Shown here: in pieces, positions 1 through 7,096 of the stretch
How the letters are laid out: the number at the start of each line of letters is the position of its first letter
How positions within the stretch are numbered: the stretch's first letter is position 1
Source: an archaeon
GTDB taxonomy: Archaea; Undinarchaeota; Undinarchaeia; Undinarchaeales; JALTGF01
Direction: 5' to 3'
DNA length: 20,312 nucleotides
Assembly: GCA_027077325.1 (NCBI GenBank)
Contig: JALTGF010000154.1
Coordinates: forward strand, 1 to 20,312
Program-made: the position numbers and the translations under genes
The notes under the pieces: model-generated
Database searches by the model: none
What the model was told of the DNA's origin: nothing
What the model saw: the letters and a program-made list of their open reading frames with translations, nothing else

Positions 1-654
1 ATAAGAAGAGTATTTCAAAGCCACCCCACTGCCACCATTTGATTCAAAAGTGTTATTTTTAATTGAAGCATATCTGCCATAGTAGGCAGAGATACCACTG
101 CCGCCGTTATGGTTTATAGTTGAGTTTGTTATATTTGCATAATAAGAATAATAGAGGTACACACCTTGCGTATTTGAACTTAGGTTAACATTTGAGAGAT
201 TACAATTATTTGAGTGATCAAGATAGACACCATTTTGGGCATTGGAGGTTGAGTTAGTGTTTATTATATTTCCAGGGGTCATATTTAGGTAGATACCTTG
301 AGAATAATTACGAACATTACAATTTAGGATTGTGACATTTGACATATTGGAAGAGATTAACCCATAACCAGTACCATTTCCCTGAATCGTTGAGCCGTTG
401 CAATTTAAAATAACATCGCTTGCATTGATTATGATTGAGCCATTTCCCTCACTATCATTCATTAAATAGGTTCCTTGACATATTGTTGTATTAGCATTTA
501 CTACATACTCATTTAGGCCAGACAGGTTAACACAAGAGCCACCAGTTGGCACCAGCGGAACAAAACCAGTCGGACTTACTGTTTTGATACCTATAAAAGA
601 AAATAATACCAAAACGGTTACTACTAAGATCAGTGTTCGATTAGACATTCTCAT
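1..654 (-). CDS. Secreted right-handed beta-helix (NosD-like) surface protein, 3'-truncated
   Basis: The frame is open from ATG 654 to the window edge (218 codons) and the C-terminus lies outside. Residues 1-25 look like a signal peptide or membrane anchor: a short basic start (MRMSNR), then a hydrophobic stretch (TLILVVTVLVLFSFIG). The rest is a series of roughly 20-25-residue repeats, each with an Asn ladder and a turn such as QGIYL, NGVYL, QGVYL, SGISAY and SGVAL. This is the pattern of parallel beta-helix (NosD/PbH1) domains. By hand I count about 17 N-x-S/T sequons, so it may be heavily N-glycosylated if exported. A TATA-like box lies 23-28 nt above the start with no SD, and ATG 648 is an alternative start. 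Function is inferred as extracellular binding or adhesion; beta-helix enzymes are also possible. The fold call is firm, the role is not. Confidence 0.8.
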   Translation of the reverse strand, partial: MRMSNRTLILVVTVLVLFSFIGIKTVSPTGFVPLVPTGGSCVNLSGLNEYVVNANTTICQGTYLMNDSEGNGSIIINASDVILNCNGSTIQGNGTGYGLISSNMSNVTILNCNVRNYSQGIYLNMTPGNIINTNSTSNAQNGVYLDHSNNCNLSNVNLSSNTQGVYLYYSYYANITNSTINHNGGSGISAYYGRYASIKNNTFESNGGSGVALKYSSY

Positions 655-673
655 CAAAAGTAAGTAGGTTTAG

Positions 674-685
674 GGTTATAAATAT
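674..685 (-). promoter_or_regulatory. TATA box of the beta-helix protein gene
   Basis: On the minus strand the site reads TATTTATAACC and is centred about 25-27 nt above ATG 654. The spacing fits an archaeal TATA box feeding a leaderless transcript. No GGAGG-like sequence precedes the start. Confidence 0.5.
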
Positions 686-729
686 TTTATTATAATAATA
701 TAAAAGAGAAAGAATTCTAAAAAGATGAG

Positions 730-802
730 CGCCTCCGGCAGGATTTGAACCTGCGATCTCCCGGTTAACAGCCGGACGCTCTACCAACTGAGCTACAGAG
801 GC
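730..802 (-). tRNA. tRNA-Asn (anticodon GTT), no intron, CCA not encoded
   Basis: The minus strand folds into a complete 73-nt cloverleaf. The acceptor is GCCTCTG/CGGAGGC with one G-U pair. The D stem is GCTC/GAGC, the anticodon stem TCCGG/CCGGG has loop CTGTTAA (anticodon GTT), the variable loop is AGATC, and the T arm is GCAGG-TTCAAAT-CCTGC. The discriminator is G, as usual for tRNA-Asn. No CCA follows, so it must be added post-transcriptionally. A T-tract (minus-strand image of 719-723) follows the 3' end and can terminate transcription. A TATA-like box lies upstream at 832-842, in the gap after the Lrp gene. Confidence 0.97.
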
Positions 803-831
803 ATTAATGACTTTTGTTATATAGAACAGAT

Positions 832-842
832 AGTATTTAAAA
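832..842 (-). promoter_or_regulatory. Probable TATA box of tRNA-Asn
   Basis: The minus strand reads TTTTAAATACT. Its centre is about 35 nt above the mature tRNA 5' end, implying a roughly 9-nt 5' leader removed by RNase P. A second A/T box (TATATAAC, about 816-823) lies closer and would start inside the tRNA, so I prefer the distal one. Confidence 0.4.
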
Positions 843-1289
843 TTAGAGATTTGGCCCAAAATCCTCTTTTATTACATTTAAGGCAACCTGGGTGTATGTC
901 CGCTCAATTTCTGCCATTGATAAAACATTTTTGACAAAGTTATTTAGGTCAGGGACTGACTTAAAGCGCGCAATTATAACCGAGTCAAACTCGCCAGTTA
1001 TGTCATAAACTCCGCATACTTTTGGGTTCTTTGCTATCTTTTCCTGCACTTCGATTAGCTTTTTGCCCTTTGCCTTAAGGCTAATTACAGCAGTTAGCCC
1101 ATATCCAATTGCATTAGGATTTACTTTAACAGTAAAGCCCTGCAGGATTCCATCACGCTTTAGCTTTTTCATCCGTTTCATCACGGTTACTGTGGAAATA
1201 CCAAGATTTTTCGCTAATTTTCTAAGAGGTGCCCTGCCATCCTTTTTTAGTAATTTTAGGAGGTTAACATCTAGTTTGTCTAAGGCCAT
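843..1289 (-). CDS. Lrp/AsnC-family transcriptional regulator
   Basis: This 148-residue protein has the full two-domain Lrp/AsnC layout. Residues about 4-50 form a winged helix-turn-helix (LDVNLLKLLKKDGRAPLRKL, then LGISTVTVMKRM). Residues about 65-142 form the RAM ligand-binding domain (GLTAVISLKAKGK and ITGEFDSVIIARF). The length is normal for the family. It is divergently transcribed from a stand-alone RAM-domain gene. The intervening A/T-rich region carries two copies of a 15-bp direct repeat that could be its operator. Family members are feast/famine-type regulators binding amino acids or similar effectors; effector and targets cannot be read here. An A/T box (about 1312-1319) sits at the right distance for a leaderless mRNA. 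Confidence 0.93.
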   Translation of the reverse strand: MALDKLDVNLLKLLKKDGRAPLRKLAKNLGISTVTVMKRMKKLKRDGILQGFTVKVNPNAIGYGLTAVISLKAKGKKLIEVQEKIAKNPKVCGVYDITGEFDSVIIARFKSVPDLNNFVKNVLSMAEIERTYTQVALNVIKEDFGPNL

Positions 1290-1299
1290 ATTTTCTAGT

Positions 1300-1378
1300 A
1301 ATATTTAATACTTTTTAAGTTTTTCTATTAAAAAATTTATATTTTTTAACTAAATAAATAAAAAATATTTAATACTTT
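1300..1378. repeat. 15-bp direct repeat in the Lrp/RAM divergent promoter region
   Basis: The identical sequence AATATTTAATACTTT occurs at 1300-1314 and 1364-1378 in the same orientation, 64 bp apart. One copy lies next to each of the two divergent gene starts. The first overlaps the likely TATA/start region of the Lrp gene and the second overlaps the likely TATA region of the RAM gene. Placement suggests an operator pair, but the region is A/T-rich and duplicated TATA sequences are an alternative. Confidence 0.5.
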
Positions 1379-1405
1379 CAATACTTATCAATCTCGGTGT
1401 TAAAA

Positions 1406-1636
1406 ATGGTAACTGCATTTATTTTCATAACAACAAAAAATGGAAAAGAAAGGGAAGTACTAGAAAAGTTGAGGGCACGAGAGAACATTGTCAAGGAATC
1501 CCACATGGTCTACGGGGACTTTGACATAATCACAAAGGTAGAAGCCGACAATTTGGACATACTTAATAATTTTATTACTAAGGAAGTAAGGGATATGGAA
1601 CATATTTCAATGACAAGCACACTAATTGGCCTATAA
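1406..1636 (+). CDS. Stand-alone Lrp/AsnC ligand-binding (RAM/SAM) domain protein
   Basis: The protein has 76 residues from ATG 1406 and consists only of a RAM domain: MVTAFIFITTKNGKEREVLE, then VYGDFDIITKVEADN and a C-terminal strand HISMTSTLIGL. There is no DNA-binding domain. Small archaeal proteins of this type form RAM oligomers and can co-assemble with or modulate full-length Lrp proteins. An in-frame GTG at 1397 would add three residues. I chose ATG 1406 because stand-alone RAM proteins typically begin with MVxAF. Its divergent neighbour is a full Lrp regulator, which strongly suggests a functional pair. The ligand is unknown. Confidence 0.88.
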   Translation: MVTAFIFITTKNGKEREVLEKLRARENIVKESHMVYGDFDIITKVEADNLDILNNFITKEVRDMEHISMTSTLIGL

Positions 1637-1696
1637 TGCAGATTTAATAAATTAGCAAAACTTAAATTAACAAAAAACCATTTATTTTTGATAAAA

Positions 1697-2983
1697 GTGG
1701 CAGAGATTACTTTAAGCAAGTATATTGAAAAGATTATGTCAGATGCATATGGGGAGTTATTAGGTCCATCCATATTAAAAGAACAATGCAAAAATTTGAA
1801 CATAGATTTTGAAGAAATTAAGGTTAGGGACTTAAAAAGGATTGCAGACAGAATTTTTGAGGTTACAAAATCATTTGGGGAAGAAAAGGCAAGAGAAGTT
1901 AAGTTAAGGATAATAAATGCAAAAAAGATAGTTGAGAAGTCATACGGAAAACAAGAATGGAGAAATGACGAGCGAGATGGCGATACACAGGTAGACCTTA
2001 AAGAGTACTCGATTGCAATTGGATATTATAAAAAGACAATTGGGGAGTTGGACCTAGAAAAAAATTTAAGTGACTATGCAAGGATTTGCAAAAAGATTGG
2101 GAGCGCATTCAACAGGTTAGAGGACTACAAACAATCAATTTTGTACTATGACAATGCCATTGAAGCATATAAGAAGTTAGAGGATTATTCCGGGCTTGCA
2201 TCTTCTTTAAATGGAAAGGCAAGTAGTGTTTGGAGATTAGGAGAGCACGAAGAGGCACTAAAGATTGCTGAAAATGCATTAAAAGCCACAGAGAGGATGC
2301 CATTTGGATCTAGGAATGAGAAAAAGGCAAAAAGCATTATGATGGCAGGGATATACACAACGATTGGAAACATTTATCTTGACCTTGCAGATAAAGAGAA
2401 GGCAGTTGACTACTGCAACAAAGCAATTGATATTTATGAAGAGTTAGAAATGCTTGGAAGGGCTGGCGGAGTTTACAACAATTTGGCAAGAGTTTATGAG
2501 GACTTTGGAGATTTTGAACAAGCAAGCAAATATTACAAGAAAGGAGTTGATTTATGCAAAGAAAGCGGGAATATCTTTATGGAAGGTTGGACCCGCTTTA
2601 ATCTTGCAAGCGTTTATGCAGAACTTGGTAAGCCAGAACTTGCCATAGAAGAGTGTGATAAATCAATGAGGATAATGAGCAGTTTTAATAATCGGCTTGG
2701 CAAGTCAAGAGTGGAGTGCATGCGCGGAAAGGCCTACAAAGTTATGAAAGAATTTGAAAAAGCAACAGAGCATTTTGAGAGAAGCTTAAAACTTTTAAGA
2801 GGGATCCAAGCAGTTGACTATATTGAGATTACATTGTATGAATTCGCGCGAATGTATGCAGACAAAGGAGAAAGAGAAAAAGCCATTGAGAAACTAAAAG
2901 AGGCAGTTGAAACACACAAGGACAGACCTGAAACAATCACAAGCAAAAAGATTAAAGGCCTCTTGGAAAAACTCCAATCCTAA
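1697..2983 (+). CDS. TPR-repeat protein with an uncharacterised N-terminal helical domain
   Basis: The protein has about 428 residues. The first about 75 form a helical domain (YGELLGPSILKEQCKNLNI, then FGEEKAREVKLRI) of a kind I associate with several archaeal multidomain proteins, without a functional name. From about residue 90 to the end there are roughly seven or eight tetratricopeptide repeats, seen in the spacing of A, Y and G (IGNIYLDLADKEKAVDYC, LARVYEDFGDFEQASKYY, LASVYAELGKPELAIEEC). TPRs are protein-interaction scaffolds; the partner is unknown. There is no signal peptide, so it is cytoplasmic. The start is uncertain: no ATG precedes residue 14, GTG 1697 follows an A/T box at 1661-1670, and TTG 1688 or ATG 1736 are alternatives. 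Its stop overlaps that of convergent top6A by 4 bp. Confidence 0.85.
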   Translation: MAEITLSKYIEKIMSDAYGELLGPSILKEQCKNLNIDFEEIKVRDLKRIADRIFEVTKSFGEEKAREVKLRIINAKKIVEKSYGKQEWRNDERDGDTQVDLKEYSIAIGYYKKTIGELDLEKNLSDYARICKKIGSAFNRLEDYKQSILYYDNAIEAYKKLEDYSGLASSLNGKASSVWRLGEHEEALKIAENALKATERMPFGSRNEKKAKSIMMAGIYTTIGNIYLDLADKEKAVDYCNKAIDIYEELEMLGRAGGVYNNLARVYEDFGDFEQASKYYKKGVDLCKESGNIFMEGWTRFNLASVYAELGKPELAIEECDKSMRIMSSFNNRLGKSRVECMRGKAYKVMKEFEKATEHFERSLKLLRGIQAVDYIEITLYEFARMYADKGEREKAIEKLKEAVETHKDRPETITSKKIKGLLEKLQS

Positions 2984-4077
2984 TCCAAAAACTTTTGGCC
3001 CTCAATTTTTTCTGGCAGATATTTCTTTGCAACAAAGTCCAAGCTCTTGTTAGCAAGTGCCTGTTGCTCTATTCTAACACCTTTTTGTTCCATGAGCTTT
3101 AACTGGCGCAGCCAGGCAGGATTATCCTTAAACCAAGGGTATTGCATTTCTTCTCTTATTCTTTTTTTGTCAACATCCTTTAATTTTTCTGTAACATTTT
3201 GCAAACCGTATTCATCAATATCATCCATTGTCATGCCAACATATTTTGAATTTGGAACCGCATATCGTTCTGAGAGATGAGCAAGCTCTATTGAACCATA
3301 TTTTAAGACAGAATAAATGTAAAAACCATACGGATCGCCATCAACAAAAGTTATGACAGGAAGTTTTAGTTTTTCACTTAGGATCTTAATGAATCTCCTA
3401 ACTCCACGAGGGAACATCCCTTCCCCTGTGACCAAAAGGCAATTTAATTTTTTGTAAATCTTTTCCTGAATCAGTCGGGACATCATTGCATCGTTTTCTA
3501 TTGCAAGGATAAAATCTGCCTTATGATTTACGACATCAACATCTTCCACATATCCAGGGATTGCCCATCCACCACGACCAAGTTTGCTGCAGTCAAAAGT
3601 ATCCCCGGCCTGACTTAGGACAATATCTCCATAGATAGAACCGCGCGCTTTTGCCTCAACATGCAGCCGTTCTCTGAGTATATTTAAGGATGCCTCCAAA
3701 TCATTTAAAACCGAGCCACTTTCAATGTCATCTTCAAAGGTGTTTTCCTTTGAATTTGGCAAAGAGTGTTTCAAGTTATAGTACAACTCACGTTTTCCTA
3801 CCGTTTTTCCTTCACTTATGTATTCCTTGCAAGCCGCAGCGACTAAAAGGGACTGCATAAACTTTCGAGTATGAGCAATATTTAAGAAACTTCTAGTTGA
3901 GTATTTGTCACCAAGTTCCAGAGTTTTAGTGGCTTCATTAAAAGTAATGTTGCTCTTTGCCCTTAGCGGCAAGTTAAAGGTAGGACTCTTGCCACTTTTT
4001 ATTTCTTCCAGTATCCTTTTTCCAAATTCATTAATTTTCTTCAATGACTCTTGGTCAATTTCTTTTTGATGCTCCAT
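2980..4077 (-). CDS. top6A: DNA topoisomerase VI subunit A (Spo11-like)
   Basis: This is the 365-residue catalytic DNA-cleaving subunit of type IIB topoisomerase VI, which relaxes and decatenates DNA as an A2B2 tetramer. The winged-helix CAP domain (about residues 65-145) has the catalytic tyrosine within KRELYY (Tyr99/Tyr100). The Toprim domain follows, with Glu193 in AIENDAMM and the acidic pair Asp246/Asp248 in FVDGDPYG that binds Mg2+. Length is normal. The residues after the Toprim glutamate (END, TGEGMFPRG) deviate somewhat from the EKD/TGKGxP pattern I recall from other archaea. It is the last gene of the Pno1-top6B-top6A operon. A strong SD (AGGAGG) overlaps the top6B stop codon, 8 nt upstream of the start. 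Confidence 0.96.
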   Translation of the reverse strand: MEHQKEIDQESLKKINEFGKRILEEIKSGKSPTFNLPLRAKSNITFNEATKTLELGDKYSTRSFLNIAHTRKFMQSLLVAAACKEYISEGKTVGKRELYYNLKHSLPNSKENTFEDDIESGSVLNDLEASLNILRERLHVEAKARGSIYGDIVLSQAGDTFDCSKLGRGGWAIPGYVEDVDVVNHKADFILAIENDAMMSRLIQEKIYKKLNCLLVTGEGMFPRGVRRFIKILSEKLKLPVITFVDGDPYGFYIYSVLKYGSIELAHLSERYAVPNSKYVGMTMDDIDEYGLQNVTEKLKDVDKKRIREEMQYPWFKDNPAWLRQLKLMEQKGVRIEQQALANKSLDFVAKKYLPEKIEGQKFLD

Positions 4078-4086
4078 TTTTCCTCC
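4078..4086 (-). promoter_or_regulatory. Shine-Dalgarno of top6A overlapping the top6B stop codon
   Basis: The minus strand reads TAGGAGGAAAA directly before ATG 4077. TAG ends top6B and the AGGAGG that begins inside it is a near-perfect SD with a 4-5 nt spacer. Such overlap favours termination-reinitiation coupling and balanced synthesis of the two topoisomerase subunits. Confidence 0.75.
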
Positions 4087-5930
4087 TATTCTTCAGCCTC
4101 CTCGTCTGGCTCAGGAATTTCTTCATAAGCAGCGCCTTCTTCTTGTGTATTTTCTTGTAATTCCTCTTTGCTAAACAATTCGCTAAAACGGCTCATAACA
4201 ATTTTCTCAAGAGATTTTTGGATTTCATTTGCATCCATTCCTGTTAGCTTTGAAAGAGCAGTTGCAGTTTCAGGCACATACTTTTCAAACATTCTTTTTT
4301 TTGCTTTTTCCTCCTGAACGCGCCTTTTTCCAGCAAGGAATTTTTGCAATGTTCTTGCAATTTGCATCAATGCAAACCTAATTTCATCATAGATTTCATC
4401 TTCCTTTGCAATTGCTTGCTTTCCAGCTGAGGTATAAGGAACATGAGTAGAAATTAGATTTATAAAGATAGTGATTGGAGCACTTTCCAAATCAATAATG
4501 TGGTAGCGTTTCCAGTCAATTGATTCCATTGCAAGCGTAGTTACGCAACCGCCTGCATCAAATAAGAGTGGTGCACGGTTTGCAAATCGCATTAATTCTA
4601 CTTTTCGCCCACCCTCAGATGTTTCACGACCTGAGTTTCCGCCATAGGCAATTGCAACTTCAACCAAGAATGGAATCCCGCCTCGATAAACAGACGGGCT
4701 TCTAGAGATCGCCTCAACAAAATCAGGAGCTAAAAGGTTTGTTAATGCTTTTTCAATTACCTTTTTACCAATTGGAATAAGCCCAGAAGTAGGCGGTGCC
4801 ATAAACTTTACTTTTTTAAATGCGTTTACAAGTTGCTCAGCTTGCTCCCACTCTAATCTCTTTGGACTCATCCGCATATCAAAAATTGCCCCGTTTAAAA
4901 CACGGATTATATCAGAAATTTTTTGCTGGTCTTCTCCAACTAAAACTTCTCTAACAGCTCGCTCGACATCTTCCTTTATTGCCTGAGATTTTAGATTTGA
5001 TTTTTTTATGATCTCGGAAATCTTTTGTTCAGGAAGTAACTCTTTTAGCGTGTTTTGAATTATGTCAGTATTTACAACTTCTTGAATTTCCCTTACTTTA
5101 TCAGCGCTTACCCTTGAAAGCTCAGACATCAACATCGAGCTAACTTGCCTTGCTTTTGAGCTATGTGCAATATCAAGTAGATCGTGTGGCTCTAAACCCT
5201 CAGGATGGGGTTTTATTTCTTTTGGACGAGGAGGGACTTGATTAACAACACGCTCAAAAAGGATTTCAGAAGTATTATCTTTAAAGAAAATCTGTGCATG
5301 CGGATTTGCCGCAGCAGTCCATCGCATATACTCAAATGGACCCTTTGCCCCTCTCGAATACTTTACGCCCTTAAACTCACTTTCAACAATGGTTCCTCGC
5401 CACATGTCATTGTAAACTTCTTTTTCAACAATTTTGGGAGAGTTTGTCTTTATATCAATTAGGATCTGTGCATCCACTACTTTACCATTGCCAGTTCCAG
5501 ACCGTATCCTGGTTGGCTTTCCAGTAGTAATTTGAGAAAATAAAACAGCCCCGCTGACACCAAGCCCTTGTTGTCCCCTTAATTGAATGTTTCGGTGAAA
5601 TTTAGTACCAGTTAAGAGTTGGCCAAAAACCCGGTCAATATGTTTCTCTGGGACACCGGGCCCATTATCTTCAACAATAACTTTGTAGTGCTCGTTCCCA
5701 AGCTCCTTAATTATGACTTTGATATCTGGCAAAATTCCTGCTTCCTCACATGCATCCAGAGAGTTAGTTACAAGCTCGTGAACAACAGTAGTTAAACTCT
5801 TTTGCTTGCCAACATAGCCAAGATATTGCCTGTTTTTCCTAAAAAATTCACTAAGTTGGACTTCCCTAAACTCTTTAAATAGAGTTTCTGCATTTACCCC
5901 AAGTTTTGCAGTTTTAGGTTCTTCATTCAT
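4086..5930 (-). CDS. top6B: DNA topoisomerase VI subunit B (GHKL ATPase)
   Basis: This 614-residue ATPase subunit dimerises on ATP binding and drives strand passage. The Bergerat fold is plain: N-box HELVTNSLDA (Glu52, Asn56), G1 box EDNGPGVP (Asp88, Gly90, Gly92) and G2 box LRGQQGLGVSGA (118-128). An H2TH-like segment and a transducer domain follow (SGLIPIGKK with the switch lysine, VEVAIAYGG, LMRFANRAPLLFDAG). The C-terminus ends in a charged tail rich in Glu (PEPDEEAEE). The length is within the archaeal range, longer than the shorter crenarchaeal form. Its start lies one nucleotide after the Pno1 stop codon, so expression should be translationally coupled. Confidence 0.96.
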   Translation of the reverse strand: MNEEPKTAKLGVNAETLFKEFREVQLSEFFRKNRQYLGYVGKQKSLTTVVHELVTNSLDACEEAGILPDIKVIIKELGNEHYKVIVEDNGPGVPEKHIDRVFGQLLTGTKFHRNIQLRGQQGLGVSGAVLFSQITTGKPTRIRSGTGNGKVVDAQILIDIKTNSPKIVEKEVYNDMWRGTIVESEFKGVKYSRGAKGPFEYMRWTAAANPHAQIFFKDNTSEILFERVVNQVPPRPKEIKPHPEGLEPHDLLDIAHSSKARQVSSMLMSELSRVSADKVREIQEVVNTDIIQNTLKELLPEQKISEIIKKSNLKSQAIKEDVERAVREVLVGEDQQKISDIIRVLNGAIFDMRMSPKRLEWEQAEQLVNAFKKVKFMAPPTSGLIPIGKKVIEKALTNLLAPDFVEAISRSPSVYRGGIPFLVEVAIAYGGNSGRETSEGGRKVELMRFANRAPLLFDAGGCVTTLAMESIDWKRYHIIDLESAPITIFINLISTHVPYTSAGKQAIAKEDEIYDEIRFALMQIARTLQKFLAGKRRVQEEKAKKRMFEKYVPETATALSKLTGMDANEIQKSLEKIVMSRFSELFSKEELQENTQEEGAAYEEIPEPDEEAEE

Positions 5931-5931
5931 T

Positions 5932-6465
5932 TTAAAGTTCGTTTATCCTCTCTTTTAACTCTTTTTTGATAGATTTAAATGCAGTGTTATGCATTGCACC
6001 TTCCAACAGCAACTCGATGCCATGAGCAGCAATATCAACATCCACACTTTTTCCAATGATCGCAATGGTCTTCCCGTAAATTGAAATGTCTGTCCCAGTT
6101 AAGTCCTGTATTTTTTTCTTTGACTTTCCCTGCTTTCCGATAACCCTTCCTTTTATTCGAATGAGCCCTTTTTTATTTTTTCCTATATAATCTTTTACCT
6201 CAATTATGTAAAGCTCAAACCCCTTGCGAAGCAGCTTAAATGCAATTTCTGGTTCAAAACCCCTGCCAATTGCCTTTACTATGTCACACGCTTTCCATAC
6301 CATTAAAAGCTCAGATTTGGAGGTTTCAGAGATAACAACCTCATTGAGCTCTTTGTCGACTTCAATTTTAGTTTTTGTTGCAGTTTCAATTTGCTTTTTT
6401 ATTTTTTGATTGTCCGATAATAAAAGGGCAATTCTTTCAGACGGTATCTTTAGATATTCAACCAT
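5932..6465 (-). CDS. KH-domain RNA-binding protein, archaeal Pno1/Dim2 homologue
   Basis: The protein has 177 residues with two KH-type domains. The N-terminal one begins EYLKIPSERIALLLS. The C-terminal one contains the RNA-binding loop GRVIGKQGKSKKKIQDLTG (about residues 109-127), followed by VDIAAHGIELLLEGAMHNTA, which is characteristic of the Pno1/Dim2/Krr1 family. Eukaryotic Pno1 acts in small-subunit rRNA maturation with Nob1; the archaeal protein is expected to act in 16S rRNA processing. It heads the topoisomerase VI operon, with a one-nucleotide gap to top6B. A TATA box (ATATAT, about 6491-6496) lies 27-29 nt upstream with no SD, so the mRNA is probably leaderless. Confidence 0.92.
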   Translation of the reverse strand: MVEYLKIPSERIALLLSDNQKIKKQIETATKTKIEVDKELNEVVISETSKSELLMVWKACDIVKAIGRGFEPEIAFKLLRKGFELYIIEVKDYIGKNKKGLIRIKGRVIGKQGKSKKKIQDLTGTDISIYGKTIAIIGKSVDVDIAAHGIELLLEGAMHNTAFKSIKKELKERINEL

Positions 6466-6486
6466 GATAACTCATTAAATTTGTTA

Positions 6487-6499
6487 CAGTATATATGTT
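6487..6499 (-). promoter_or_regulatory. TATA box of the Pno1-top6B-top6A operon
   Basis: The minus strand reads ACATATATACTG, centred about 28 nt above ATG 6465. This is the only strong TATA-like box before the operon and fits a start at or near the initiation codon. Confidence 0.55.
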
Positions 6500-6596
6500 T
6501 TAGGGCATATTTAAAGGTAACTGAGCCGAAGCATATCGATTTTAATTTTTTAGGGCAAAAAATTAGACCTATTAAATGAAGCGCAAGATATCGATT
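6498..6596. repeat. Imperfect ~45-bp tandem duplication between aIF1A and the Pno1 gene
   Basis: Two adjacent segments, 6498-6541 and about 6548-6596, both begin TTTTAGGGCA and end ATATCGATT, with a GAAGC between. Their middles differ. The second unit runs into the aIF1A stop codon. It may be a decayed duplication of a 3' end or regulatory segment; function unknown. Confidence 0.4.
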
Positions 6597-6948
6597 ATTC
6601 CAAATCCTCTTTTTTCAAAAATCCTTTTTTAAACAATTGCTTTACTTGGGCAGGACTGTATTTGTAAAGGTAGTCACCTTTCTCATCTGCCTGGATTTCC
6701 CATTTTTTTACCAGGATAACACTGCCCGGCTTAATATGAACTTTATACCTAATTTTGCCAGGGATCCGGCATATTCTTGTAAAACCATCCATACATTTGA
6801 CAAGAAGCTTGGATCCAAAATGTTCCTGGACAACGCCAATAACTTCTCTCTTGCTTGCTTTTGGCAACCGAACTCTAATGTACTCCCCCTGTGGAAAAGT
6901 AGGCTTTCCATGAGAGTGTTGTTTATGCCGATTAGCTCCGTTAGTCAT
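6595..6948 (-). CDS. Translation initiation factor aIF1A
   Basis: The protein has 117 residues from ATG 6948. It is the archaeal IF1/eIF1A homologue, an S1-like OB fold that binds the ribosomal A site and promotes start selection. Diagnostic blocks are FPQGEYIRVRLPKASKREV, GVVQEHFGSKLLVKCMDGFT, RICRIPGKIRYKVHIKPG and VILVKKWEI. The short basic N-terminal tail (NGANRHKQHSHGK) is typical of the family. TTG 6954, two codons earlier, is possible, but ATG 6948 lies 27 nt below a TATA box (6971-6980) and gives a standard N-terminus. It is monocistronic here and divergent from rpoK across a 353-nt region holding repeat element copy A. Confidence 0.95.
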   Translation of the reverse strand: MTNGANRHKQHSHGKPTFPQGEYIRVRLPKASKREVIGVVQEHFGSKLLVKCMDGFTRICRIPGKIRYKVHIKPGSVILVKKWEIQADEKGDYLYKYSPAQVKQLFKKGFLKKEDLE

Positions 6949-6969
6949 AGGCAATAGATTCGGGAAGGC

Positions 6970-6981
6970 GTTATATTAAGG
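6970..6981 (-). promoter_or_regulatory. TATA box of the aIF1A gene
   Basis: The minus strand reads CCTTAATATAAC, centred 27 nt above ATG 6948. No SD precedes the start, so the transcript is probably leaderless. Confidence 0.55.
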
Positions 6982-7020
6982 TTTCCCTAAGGAGTTGGTA
7001 GTACGAGCAATTTTATTTTT

Positions 7021-7095
7021 TGGAGTAATTAGAGTAATTTGATGTTTTAATGAGTTGGCGTTGGGTATTAGGTAGTGGGCATTAGGAATTGGCGG
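7021..7095. repeat. Short degenerate G/T-rich direct repeats between aIF1A and element copy A
   Basis: GAGTAATT occurs twice, 9 nt apart (7023-7030 and 7032-7039), and its inverse AATTACTC is at 7234-7241 in the tail of element A. After that comes a G/T-rich tract in which GGGTATTAGG and GGGCATTAGG form a roughly 14-nt degenerate direct repeat (about 7063-7087). No coding frame or recognisable RNA gene is seen in 6982-7096. Confidence 0.4.
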
Positions 7096-7096
7096 A

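Noticed and set aside
641..859. 72-codon open frame on the minus strand
   Set aside because: It reads straight through tRNA-Asn (the translated peptide is the familiar tRNA artefact VAQLVERPAVNREIAGSNPAGGA-like pattern) and into the signal-peptide region of the beta-helix gene in another frame.
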